From DASQMT01 sp963835735 (GTDB lineage: Bacteria > Actinomycetota > Thermoleophilia > Solirubrobacterales > Solirubrobacteraceae), in the NCBI GenBank assembly GCA_963835735.1, contig CAWIGP010000002.1, positions 372,001 through 436,000 on the forward strand: a stretch of DNA of 64,000 bases, given 5' to 3'. A program made the translations under genes and the position numbers. Shown piece by piece: positions 47,689-56,900 of this stretch. Each line of letters opens with the position of its first letter. Within the stretch, counting starts at the first letter, position 1. The notes below the pieces were generated by a model. That model ran no database searches and was not told the origin of the DNA. It saw nothing but the letters and a program-made list of their open reading frames with translations.

Positions 47689-48639
47689 ATGCGCATCTTC
47701 CTCGCAGGCGCCACCGGCGCCCTCGGACAGTCGCTCGTACCGCTGCTGATCGACGCCGGGCACGATGTGACCGGCACGACGCGATCGAAGCAGAAGGCGG
47801 AGCGGCTGCGCGCCGCGGGCGCCGAGCCGGTGATCGTCGACGGCCTCGACCGCGACGCGGTCATTGCCGCGATCGGAGCCGCCCGGCCCGACGCGATCGT
47901 GCACCAGCTCACCGGGTTGACCGGCGCCAACCTGCGCAACTTCGACAAGGCGTTCGCGCTGACCAACCGGCTGCGAACCGAGGGCACCGACAACCTGCTC
48001 GCGGGCGCGCGGGCGACCGGCGCGAGCCGTTTCATCGCGCAGTCCTACGCCGGCTGGCCGTCCGCGCACACCGGCGCGCCGGTCACGACCGAGGACGACC
48101 CGCTCGACCCCGAGCCCGTGCCGAGCATGCGCGAGTCGCACGCCGCGATCAGCCACGTCGAGCGCGCGACCGTGGAGGCGGGAGGCCTGGCGCTGCGCTA
48201 TGGCGGCTTCTACGGCCCGGGCACCGGCCTGGGACCCGGCGGCGACATGCTCGAGCCGGTCCGCAAGCGGCAGTTCCCGATCGTCGGCGACGGCGGCGGC
48301 GTGTGGTCGTTCGTGCACATCCACGATGCCGCCGCCGCCACGCTGGCGGCGCTCGAGCACGGCGCACCGGGCGTCTACAACATCGTCGACGACGATCCGG
48401 CGCCGGCGCGCGAGTGGCTGCCCGTTCTGACCGCAGCCGCCGGCGCCAAGCCGCCGCGGCACGTTCCGCGCTGGGTCGCGCGAGCGCTCGCGGGCGAGGC
48501 GATCACGATGATGATGACCGCCGGCGGCGGCGCGTCGAACGCCAAGGCGAAGCGCGAGCTCGGCTGGACGCCCGCGTACCCGAGCTGGCGCGAGGGGTTC
48601 CAGGAGTCGCTCCGCGGGAGCGCGCGCGCCGCCGCGTGA
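47689..48639 (+). CDS. NAD(P)-dependent epimerase/dehydratase family protein
   Basis: 316 residues, extended-SDR-like: MRIFLAGATGALGQSLVPLL cofactor motif, PDAIVHQLTGLTG, RFIAQSYAGWPSAHTG and LRYGGFYGPGTGLGPGGDML. The catalytic Tyr-x-x-x-Lys is not obvious, as in atypical SDRs. It is the probable target of the adjacent ECF41 sigma factor. AAGGAG lies about 8 bases before the ATG. Its physiological substrate is unknown. Confidence 0.87.
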   Translation: MRIFLAGATGALGQSLVPLLIDAGHDVTGTTRSKQKAERLRAAGAEPVIVDGLDRDAVIAAIGAARPDAIVHQLTGLTGANLRNFDKAFALTNRLRTEGTDNLLAGARATGASRFIAQSYAGWPSAHTGAPVTTEDDPLDPEPVPSMRESHAAISHVERATVEAGGLALRYGGFYGPGTGLGPGGDMLEPVRKRQFPIVGDGGGVWSFVHIHDAAAATLAALEHGAPGVYNIVDDDPAPAREWLPVLTAAAGAKPPRHVPRWVARALAGEAITMMMTAGGGASNAKAKRELGWTPAYPSWREGFQESLRGSARAAA

Positions 48640-48649
48640 AACGGGTCCG

Positions 48650-48677
48650 TGCCCGCCGCCGCGAACAGCGGCGGGCA
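48650..48677. terminator. bidirectional terminator hairpin
   Basis: TGCCCGCCGC (48650-48659) and GCGGCGGGCA (48668-48677) form a perfect 10-bp stem with an 8-base loop. It lies between the convergent epimerase (ends 48639) and GH3 gene (ends 48695). Confidence 0.6.
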
Positions 48678-48694
48678 TGCGACTCACCGTGTGA

Positions 48695-51427
48695 TCAGCG
48701 GACGGTGATGACGCCGGCGAGCGCGGCGTCCTCCGACGAGCCGCCGACGTAAACCGGGACGCGCCCCGCGGGCGTGACCCAGTGCTGGGAGCCGGTGTCC
48801 CAGTAGGACAGCGACCGCCGCGGGATCGTGATCACCACCTGCCGGCGCTGGCGCGACTGCAGGTGCACCTTCTGGAACCCGGCGAGCTGGCGCGGCGGGG
48901 TCGCCACGGCGCGCGTCGGAAGCCGGCCGATGTAGACCTGCGCCGCCTCGGCGCCGGCTCGCCGGCTCGTATTGCGCAGCCGGAACGACACGGTGATGTC
49001 GCCCTGCTGCGCGTCGCGCGTCCCGCCGTCGATGCGCAGGCGGTTGTATCGGAACTCCGAGTACGACAGCCCATGCCCGAACGGGTAGGACGGCGTGTCG
49101 CCGCGCTGCTGGAAGCCGCGGTAGCCGACGAAGACGCCCTCCTCGTGCTCGGCCACCTGGTCGAGGTCGATCGGCGGAACCTGGCTTTCGTCCGCCGGTA
49201 CGGTCGCGGGCAGCTTCCCAGAAGGGTTGACGTCGCCGAACAGGATGTCGGCGATCGCGTTGCCCTGCTCCTGGCCCGGATACCACGCCTGCAGGATTGC
49301 CGGGACGTCCTCCTCCCAGGTCGATGTCTTGGTGACGCCGCCGGTCGTGATCACGACGACCGTGTTGGGGTTCGCGCGCGCGACGCGGCGGATCAACTGC
49401 TCCTGCTCCTTCGGGAGCGCGAGATGCGGGCGATCGGCCTCGCGCGAGCCGCCTTCGGTCTCGTAGTCGCGGACGACGACGACGGCGGCGTCCGCGGTGC
49501 GGGCGTCGGCCACGGCGTCGCGCATCGCCGGTGCCATGACGCTTTCGTCGTGCTCCCAGAAGAAGCGGATCTGGCCGCCCTGGTACTGGCTGAACGGCTC
49601 CGCGCTGTACTCGATCCGGACGCTGTGCGGCTCGCCGGCGCGCAGCCGCACGCTCACGCCCTCCGACGTGACGGTGTCGCTCGTGTTCTCGACGAGCAGT
49701 TCGCCGTCGAGCCAGACGCGCGCCTCACCCCGGGACGTCACGCCGAGCCGGTAGTCGGCGGTTTCGGGCGCGATCAGCTCGCCGGTCCAGCGCGCCGACA
49801 GGTCGCCGAACAGCCCGAAGTTGCCGACCACGGCCTGCGAGCTCGTCGCCTTCGGCGAGGCCGCGTTGAACCCGCTGAAGTTCTGGAAGCCCCAGTTGAC
49901 GTTGACGTTGGGGTCGACGAGGTCGAGCTCCGGGTCACCCTCGAAGCCGGTGTTGCCCCAGAACTGAGCGCGCAGCCCGCGCTCGCCCGACGCGCCGCCC
50001 GTCGGGCGCAGGACGGTCGACGACACCGGCGCAGGCCCGGGCAGCAGGTCGCCCTCGGAGATCCCGTCGGTGCCCGCCGCATAGGTCACGCGCACGCGAT
50101 CCCCGGCGCGGTTGCGGATGCCTTCGAGCGGGCTGACCTCGTAGGTCGGCCGGCTGATGGTCGAGGACCCGCCGCCCTTCGCCGAGGCGTTGTCGGCGTC
50201 CGGGCCGATCACCGCGACCGACCGCAGCCGCCGGCCGGTCCGGAGCGGCAGGGCGTCGCGGTCGTTCTTGAGCAGCACGGTGCCCTCCTGGGCCACCTTG
50301 CGCGCGACCTGGCCGTGCGCCTGCTCGTCGAAGCGGTCGGTCTGCACCGGATTCTCGAACAGCCCCAGCCCGACCATCGGCCGCAGCTGGCGGCGGACCA
50401 TGTCGTCGAGCCGGCTCATCGGGACGTCGCCGGCCTCGACGGCCTGCACTAGCCGCTCGCCGAAGTTCGCGCTCCCCTCCCCCTGGTCGCCCGGCTGCTC
50501 CTGATCGAGTCCGTTGTTCGCGGCCTGGGCGGTGTTCGTCGGCGTCGCGTTGTAGTCGCTCATGACGAAGCCGCGATGGCCGTACTCGCCCTTGAGCAGC
50601 GTGTTCATCAGCGGGTTGCCGCAGGCCTCGACGTCGTTGATCTTGTTGAACGAACACATCGCCGCGCCCGGCTTGCCCTCGCGGACCGCCTGCTCGTACG
50701 GCTTGGTGTAGATCTCGTGCAGCGTCCGGTCGTCGACCTGGGAGGAGATCGTGAAGCGGCTCGTCTCCTGGTCGTTGACCGCGAAGTGCTTGATCGTCGC
50801 CAGCACCGGGCTGCTCTGCACGCCACGGATGTACTCGGTGCCCAGGACACCGCTCAGCAGCGGGTCCTCGCCGAAGCCCTCGAACGCGCGGCCCCACAGC
50901 GGCGTGCGCGGGATGTCGACGCTCGGCGCCAGCAGCACGTTGTGGCCGGTGTGGAACGCCTCGTCGCCGAGCGTCTCACCGACCGTGCGCACAAGCGCGG
51001 GATCGAACGACGCCGCCAGCGCGGTGGCCGACGGCATGCTCGTGGAGCGGCGGTCGGCGTTGGGGTTGGCGATCCGTACGCCGACCGGTCCGTCGGCCAT
51101 CGTCTGCGCCGGGATCCCGACCCGCTCCTCCGGGTTGTTGTAGAAGCCGTAGAAGTTGTTGAGCTCGCCGGTCGCGAGGTCCGCCTTCTCCTCGGTCGTC
51201 ATCTGGGCCAGGATCGCGTTGACGCGCGCCTCGACCGCCGGGTCGGTGTCCCAGGTGCTCGGCGTGGCCTGGGCCACGCGCCCAGGAGCGCGCTTGGTCG
51301 TGCGCTCCGCGGAGAAGCCAGGTCCTTCGATGCGGGGCCGCAGGTCGCCGCGTGGAGCAGCGTCGGCTGCGACGGGCACGGCGAGCGCGGTCGCCGCGAT
51401 CGCGACTGCGAGAGAGGTGGGTCTCAA
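48695..51427 (-). CDS. secreted GH3-family beta-glycosidase with PA14 insertion
   Basis: 910 residues. Signal peptide LRPTSLAVAIAATALAVPVA cleaved after ADAA. GH3 N-domain contains MADGPVGVRIANPN, WGRAFEGFGEDP, ATIKHFAVNDQE and the nucleophile Asp in GFVMSDYNATPT. The C-domain has VAVIGPDADNASAKGGGSS, with a PA14-like domain inserted (TGELIAPETADYRLGVTSRG, LLVENTS). A C-terminal fibronectin-like domain follows SYPFGHGLSYSEF. Start TTG 51427 follows GGAGGCAGGA; a GTG at 51553 would place the start inside an operator. It probably degrades extracellular beta-glucosides under control of the divergent TetR regulator. Confidence 0.88.
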   Translation of the reverse strand: MRPTSLAVAIAATALAVPVAADAAPRGDLRPRIEGPGFSAERTTKRAPGRVAQATPSTWDTDPAVEARVNAILAQMTTEEKADLATGELNNFYGFYNNPEERVGIPAQTMADGPVGVRIANPNADRRSTSMPSATALAASFDPALVRTVGETLGDEAFHTGHNVLLAPSVDIPRTPLWGRAFEGFGEDPLLSGVLGTEYIRGVQSSPVLATIKHFAVNDQETSRFTISSQVDDRTLHEIYTKPYEQAVREGKPGAAMCSFNKINDVEACGNPLMNTLLKGEYGHRGFVMSDYNATPTNTAQAANNGLDQEQPGDQGEGSANFGERLVQAVEAGDVPMSRLDDMVRRQLRPMVGLGLFENPVQTDRFDEQAHGQVARKVAQEGTVLLKNDRDALPLRTGRRLRSVAVIGPDADNASAKGGGSSTISRPTYEVSPLEGIRNRAGDRVRVTYAAGTDGISEGDLLPGPAPVSSTVLRPTGGASGERGLRAQFWGNTGFEGDPELDLVDPNVNVNWGFQNFSGFNAASPKATSSQAVVGNFGLFGDLSARWTGELIAPETADYRLGVTSRGEARVWLDGELLVENTSDTVTSEGVSVRLRAGEPHSVRIEYSAEPFSQYQGGQIRFFWEHDESVMAPAMRDAVADARTADAAVVVVRDYETEGGSREADRPHLALPKEQEQLIRRVARANPNTVVVITTGGVTKTSTWEEDVPAILQAWYPGQEQGNAIADILFGDVNPSGKLPATVPADESQVPPIDLDQVAEHEEGVFVGYRGFQQRGDTPSYPFGHGLSYSEFRYNRLRIDGGTRDAQQGDITVSFRLRNTSRRAGAEAAQVYIGRLPTRAVATPPRQLAGFQKVHLQSRQRRQVVITIPRRSLSYWDTGSQHWVTPAGRVPVYVGGSSEDAALAGVITVR

Positions 51428-51540
51428 AGCGTCCTGCCTCCGAGTCGGGGGATGGATGGGCGTGCGGCGATCGTGCCGGGCCCCGATCCCGCTGGGAAGG
51501 TCGGCGTGACCACCGGGAAACGGGCGACACGGCGTCAAAA

Positions 51541-51558
51541 ACCTAGTGGGCACTAGGT
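51541..51558. promoter_or_regulatory. TetR-type operator 1
   Basis: ACCTAGTG-GG-CACTAGGT, a perfect 18-bp palindrome. On the minus strand a TTGACG (-35-like) begins just downstream of it, in front of the GH3 gene, so bound repressor would block that promoter. Confidence 0.75.
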
Positions 51559-51661
51559 ATTCGGCAACGCCTCGCGAAGCGCCGGATTCGGGGCCGTGTC
51601 GGACCGGGATTCCGGCCGCAGTCCGATTGCTGACGCGGGGTGCGTCATGGACCTGACGAAT

Positions 51662-51679
51662 ACCTGGTGGCCACTAGGT
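51662..51679. promoter_or_regulatory. TetR-type operator 2
   Basis: ACCTGGTGGCCACTAGGT, the same palindrome with one arm base changed, 15 bases before the TetR gene's GTG. Centre-to-centre distance to operator 1 is 121 bp. The position suggests autoregulation. The rest of the 267-bp intergenic region holds no gene. Confidence 0.75.
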
Positions 51680-51694
51680 AATAGGCTCAAGAGC

Positions 51695-52309
51695 GTGCGA
51701 CGCGGGACGTACGCCAAGGGCCGTCAGCGGCGCGAGAAGATCCTGGCCGCGGCGTGGCAGGCCTTCGCCGAGCAGGGCTACCGCGGCGCGTCGCTGGCGC
51801 GGATCGCGGAGCGGGCCGGCGTCTCGGACGCCGGGCTGCTCCATCACTTCGCGTCCAAGCAGCTCCTGCTGCTCGCGCTGTTGGAGCGTCGCGACGACGA
51901 GGACCGCGCCCGCGTGAACGACGCCGTCGCCGCGCTGGCGTCGCTGCGAGACGCACTGCTCCAACTCTGCGCCGAGAACGCGGCAAGGCCCGCGCTGGTG
52001 CAGCTGTTCACCGTGATGGTCGCCGAGAGCATCGAGACCGCGCACCCCGGCCACGAATGGTTCCAGGGCCGCTACCGCCGCGTCCGCGCCGAACTCGCCG
52101 AGCACGTCGCCACGGCGCAGGAGCGGGGCGAGCTCGACCCCGGGCTCGACGCCGAGTCGACCGCGACGCAGCTGCTCGCCGTGCTCGACGGGCTTCAGGT
52201 CCAGTGGCTGCTCGATCCCGGGCGCGTCGACATGACCGCCACGCTGCGGGACTTCCTCGACGCGCTGCGTCGGACGAGCTCGCGCTCGAACACCGTCTCC
52301 AGCGAGTGA
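51695..52309 (+). CDS. TetR-family transcriptional regulator
   Basis: 204 residues. TetR_N HTH: RREKILAAAWQAFAEQGYRG, LARIAERAGVSDAGLLHHFA and SKQLLLLALLERR. The C-terminal helical ligand domain is of the type often found with glycosidase genes (WFQGRYRRVRAELAEHV). GTG 51695 follows the operator directly; the frame upstream would run through the operator. It is divergent to the GH3 gene, with two operator copies in between. Its last 115 bp overlap the PhoD-like gene antisense. Confidence 0.88.
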   Translation: MRRGTYAKGRQRREKILAAAWQAFAEQGYRGASLARIAERAGVSDAGLLHHFASKQLLLLALLERRDDEDRARVNDAVAALASLRDALLQLCAENAARPALVQLFTVMVAESIETAHPGHEWFQGRYRRVRAELAEHVATAQERGELDPGLDAESTATQLLAVLDGLQVQWLLDPGRVDMTATLRDFLDALRRTSSRSNTVSSE

Positions 52310-53910
52310 TCGTCGGGGACGGTCGCCTGCAGCCGCAGCCGCGCGCTCCGCCCGTCGAGCTCGAGCAGGCCGAGCAGGTTGCCGAAGAACGGCCGGTCGT
52401 GCGTGAGGCGCCAGCGGATCGGCGGGTCGCCGACGCCCGCGGCGCGCGCCAGCTTCCGCGCGGCGAGCGTGGCGGCGCGGCTGAACGCGAACCGGACCGA
52501 CGCGCGTTCGCGCGCGTCGAGCGGGTTGCGGAACGGCGAGCACGTCGCCTGGTAGACCGCCGAACGTACGCCGGCCCCACGCGGCCAGGCCACCTCGGCG
52601 AGGTACGCGTGGTGCACGTCGCCCGAGAGCGCGACGATCGACGCCGGCGGTGTGCCGTTCGCGCCCGAGCCGACCGCGCGCACCAGGTCCCCCACACGGT
52701 CGAGCGAGGAGCCGAACGCGGCCCAGTGCTCGAGGTCGAGCGCCTGCCGCACACGCTCGCCCAGCCACGCCGCCGGCGCGCCCCAGGCGCCGTTGCAGAC
52801 CGCCTCGTTCCACGCCTCGAGGTAGTGCAGCCCGGGCGCTAGCAGGAACGGCAGCGACGTTCCGATCAACAGGTGGTCGAACTCCCCCGAGGCGCGCTCC
52901 TCCAGCCAGCGCCACTCGGCCGGGTCGAGCATCGAGCGGTCCTCCGGCGGGTCGAGCACGCGGCCCGCCCGCGAGTCGATCATGATCAGCCGCGTACGGC
53001 CGAAGTCGCGGTAGAAGCTCCAGCGCGTGCCGGAGACGTCGCGGTCGGCGCTGAACGCGAACTCGCGCAGCAGCGGCCAGCCGTCGCCGGCCGCCCGCAG
53101 TTGCGCGTACAGGACGTCTTCGGCCAGCTGCTCGGGCGTCAGGTTGCCCAGGTGCTGGTAGAGCCAGTACGTGGCGAACCCGCCGACGATGCGCTCGTCC
53201 CACCAGCCCTTCGCGCGCATCTGCTCGACCCATGTCCTCGACGTGTTCCAGTCGTCGTGGACGTCGTGGTCGTCGAAGATCATCGCCGACGGGACGGTCG
53301 AGAGCAGCCAGCGGATGTGCGGCTCGGACCACGCTGCGCGGTACAGACGCGTGTACTCCTCGAAGTTCGCGATGCTCTCGCCCGGAGGGACGTCCGGGTC
53401 GCGCACCGAGCGGATGTACTCCGCCACCTCGGGCGCGACCTCGTCGGCGTACACCTGGTCGCCGAGCAGCACGAGTGCGTGCGGCCACTCGGCGGGGTTC
53501 GCGCGGCGCATCTGATCGGCCAGCACGCGCAGCGCATCGACGCTGCGGCCTTCGGAATGCTCGTCGGGGGGATGAGAGTGCGGCGGGACGTGCGGCGCCG
53601 AGACGCGGCACGAGCCCCACGCGATCCGGAACGGGCTGCGCCCGCCGTGCGTGCGCACGACGCTCGGCGGGAACGGGGAGTCCGGCTCCGGCCAGGCGCG
53701 CTCGCCGTCGAGCCGCAGCTCGTATGGCGTCGCCGCGTCAGGCGGGAGCCCGGTGGCGTGGACGAGCGCGTAGTGGTGCCCGTCGACGTGGAACGTCCGC
53801 TCGCGCGCGCCGAGCACCTCGACCTCGCACGGGCCGTCGGTCTCGACCCAGAACGTCGCGTCGCCCTCCCCCACGAAGCGGAGGAGCGGCCCCAGGACCA
53901 GCCGCGGCAT
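52195..53910 (-). CDS. PhoD-like alkaline phosphatase (metallophosphatase)
   Basis: 571 residues. PhoD-type motifs are IAWGSCRVSAPH, ALVLLGDQVYADEVAPEV, MIFDDHDVHDDWN, RLIMIDSRAG, LIGTSLPFLLAPGLHYLEAW and IVALSGDVHHAYLAEVAW, providing the Asp/Asn/His metal ligands. No signal peptide or Tat motif is visible, so this may be a cytoplasmic member. The ATG shares a base with the stop of the glutamate dehydrogenase gene (TGATG). The last ~25 residues (SASRKSRSVAVMSTRP...) run antisense into the TetR gene and look unlike the family. Confidence 0.87.
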   Translation of the reverse strand: MPRLVLGPLLRFVGEGDATFWVETDGPCEVEVLGARERTFHVDGHHYALVHATGLPPDAATPYELRLDGERAWPEPDSPFPPSVVRTHGGRSPFRIAWGSCRVSAPHVPPHSHPPDEHSEGRSVDALRVLADQMRRANPAEWPHALVLLGDQVYADEVAPEVAEYIRSVRDPDVPPGESIANFEEYTRLYRAAWSEPHIRWLLSTVPSAMIFDDHDVHDDWNTSRTWVEQMRAKGWWDERIVGGFATYWLYQHLGNLTPEQLAEDVLYAQLRAAGDGWPLLREFAFSADRDVSGTRWSFYRDFGRTRLIMIDSRAGRVLDPPEDRSMLDPAEWRWLEERASGEFDHLLIGTSLPFLLAPGLHYLEAWNEAVCNGAWGAPAAWLGERVRQALDLEHWAAFGSSLDRVGDLVRAVGSGANGTPPASIVALSGDVHHAYLAEVAWPRGAGVRSAVYQATCSPFRNPLDARERASVRFAFSRAATLAARKLARAAGVGDPPIRWRLTHDRPFFGNLLGLLELDGRSARLRLQATVPDDHSLETVFERELVRRSASRKSRSVAVMSTRPGSSSHWT

Positions 53911-56900
53911 CAGGTCGCGAGCGCCCGGAGCGCGCGCACCGCGAGCATGAGCGCCGACAGGTCGCCCGCGCCCTCGACGGTGAGCGAGGACGTCACCGCG
54001 GCCAGCCGCCGGCTCTGCGACGCGCGGGCGTCGAGGTACGCGTCGACGGCCGCGGTCGCGCCGGCGTCGCGCGGCGCGTCCGCGAGCGCGCTGCGCGCCA
54101 GCTCCGCCATCGCCTCGAGGCAGTCCTCGCGCACCGCCTGCACCGCCCAGCGCTGAGTGCGTGTCGGCTGCGGCAGCTCGTCGAGCGCGCCGAGCAGCCA
54201 CGTGACGTCGAGCCGCGCGACGAGCGCGTGGTACGCGCGCGCGACGTCCTCGACCGGCCAGCCGGTGTCCTCGGCGACCGCGATCATGTCGGGCGCGCGC
54301 GTCAGCTCGGGCGTCAGCGCGTGCGCCCAGGCGACGTCTTCGGGCACGCCGTGCTCGATCAACCCGTCTGCCACCCGGCGCCGCTGCTCGCGCCACTCGT
54401 CGGCGCCGATCTCCGGCAGCACACCGATCAGGCGCGCGAAGGGCGCCTCGGCGATCGCGATCCGCTGCTCCAGCCCGCCGCCGTCCTCGTGCGCCAGATA
54501 CCAGCGCGTCGCGGCCTCCACGAGCCGGTCGACGCCGACCATCAGCTCGGTCACGACGCGTCGCTCGGTCGAGAGCGGGAGCGACTCCACCGCGTCCCAG
54601 CGCGGCAGCGCGCCGGTGACCTCGCGCGCGATCCGATGGGCGCGCACGACGTCGGCCGGCGCGGCGCCGCGCTCGGCGCTGAGCTGGGACACGAACGTCG
54701 AGCCGAGCGAGTTGACCACGAGGTTCGCGTTGATCGTGGCGATCAGCTCGCGTCGCAGCGGATGCTGCGCGAGCAGGTGGCCGAAGCGCTCGACGACCCG
54801 GCGCGGGAAGTAGCCGCTCAGGTCGCGTTCCAGCCACGGGTCCTCGCAGAAGTCCGACGCGAGCAGGTCACGCGCGAGCGCGCGTTTGGCGTACGCGAGC
54901 AGCAGCGCGAGCTCGGGCAGCTCGAGGCCGCGGCCGGCGCGGCGCCGCTCGGCCATCTCCTCGGGGGTCGGCAGGCGCTCCGCGGCGCGGTCGAGCAACC
55001 CGCGGTGCTCGAGCGCCGCCATCAGGTCCTCGTACGCGTACATGCGCGTCTTCGCGACCACGACCTCCTCGGCGAGGATCTGCGCCTGCTGGAACGAGTC
55101 GTAGAGCACGTGCGCGGTCACGTCATCGGTGACTTCGCGCATCAGCTCGTCGCGGCCCGGCCGGTCGAGCTCCCCGCGCCGCTCGGCGAGGCCGAGCAGG
55201 ATCTTCAGGTTGACCTCGTGATCGGAGATGTCGACCCCGGCCGAGTTGTCGATGAAGTCGGCGTTGATCAGGCCGCCCTCGCGCGCGAACTCGACCCGGG
55301 CGCGGCGCGTGAGGCCGAGGTTGCCGCCCTCCCCGACGACGCGGCAGCGCAGGTCGGCGGCGTTCACCCGGATCGCGTCCGAGGCGCGGTCCATCGCGTC
55401 CGCGTCGGTCTCGTCGGACGCCTTGACGACCGTGCCGATGCCGCCGTTCCAGAGCAGGTCGACCGGCGCGCGCAGCACCGCCCGGATCAGGTCGTTCGGC
55501 GCGAGCCGCTCGTCCTCGACGCCGAGCGCCGCGCGCGCCTGCGGGGACAGCGGGACCGACTTGGCGGTGCGCGGCCAGACGCCGCCGCCCTCGGAGATCT
55601 TTGCGCGGTCGTAGTCGTCCCAGCTCGAGCCGGCCAGATCGAACAGCCGCTTGCGCTCGGCGAACCCGATGTCGGGATCGGGATCCGGATCGATGAACAC
55701 GTGGCGGTGGTCGTACGCGGCCACGAGCCGGATCCGGTCCGACAGCAGCATCCCGTTTCCGAACACGTCGCCCGACATGTCGCCGATGCCGACCACGGTG
55801 AACTCGTCGGTCGCGACGTCGACACCGAGCGCGGAGAAGTGCCGCTTGACCGACTCCCACGCGCCGCGCGCGGTGATCCCGAGCGCCTTGTGGTCGTACC
55901 CGCTCGATCCGCCGGACGCGAACGCGTCGCCGAGCCAGAACCCGCGCTCCTCGCTGACCCGGTTCGCGGTGTCCGAGAACGTCGCCGTGCCCTTGTCGGC
56001 GGCGACGACCAGGTAGGTGTCGTCCTCGTCGAGCACGCGCATGCGGTCCGGGTAGACGACCTTGCCCTCGATCAGGTTGTCGGTCAGCTCAAGCAGCCCA
56101 CTGATGTAGCGGACGTACTGGCGCTCGACCTCGGCCTTGAGCTCGTCGCGGTCGGCGGGTGGCTGCTTGAGGTAGAAGCCGCCCTTCGCGCCGGCGGGCA
56201 CGATCACCGCGTTCTTGGTCACCTGCGCGCGCATCAGGCCGTACACCTCGGTGCGGTAATCCATCCGGTCCGACCAGCGGATGCCGCCGCGCGCGACCTT
56301 CCCGCCGCGCAGGTGGATCCCCTCCATCGCGGGCGAGTAGACGTAGATCTCGAACAGCGGCGCGGGCTGCGGGATCGCGGGCACTTCGGCCGAGCGCAGC
56401 TTGAACGCGGTGACCTCGCGGTCGGGGTTGAAAGCGTTCGTGCGCAGCGTCGCGTCGATCAGGCCGAGCTGGTTGCGCAGGATCCGGTCGTGGTCGAGCG
56501 AGGCGACCGCGTCGAGGTCGCGCAGGATCTCGTCGTGCAGCGCGACCTCGGCGTCCTCGTCGCGCGGCTGGTCCGGGTCGAAGCACAGCTCGAAGTAGCG
56601 CATCAGCTTCGCCGTCAGCGCCGGGTTCGCCGCCAGCACGTCGTTCTGGTAGTCCTGGGTGAAGCGGGAGCCGATCCGCTGGCGGTACATCCGGTAGGCG
56701 CGCAGGATGTTGACCTGGCGCCAGTTCAGGCCGGCGAGGAGCACGAGCCGGTTCAGCGAGTCCGACTCGGCGTCGCCGCGGCGGACGGCCGCGATGCAGG
56801 CGGCCACGCGGTCGCCCACGTCGGCGAGGTCGAGCGGGCGGTCGCCGGGGCCGAGCACGCCGAAGTCCTGCACCCAGGTCTCTCCGTCGCCGCCGATCAG

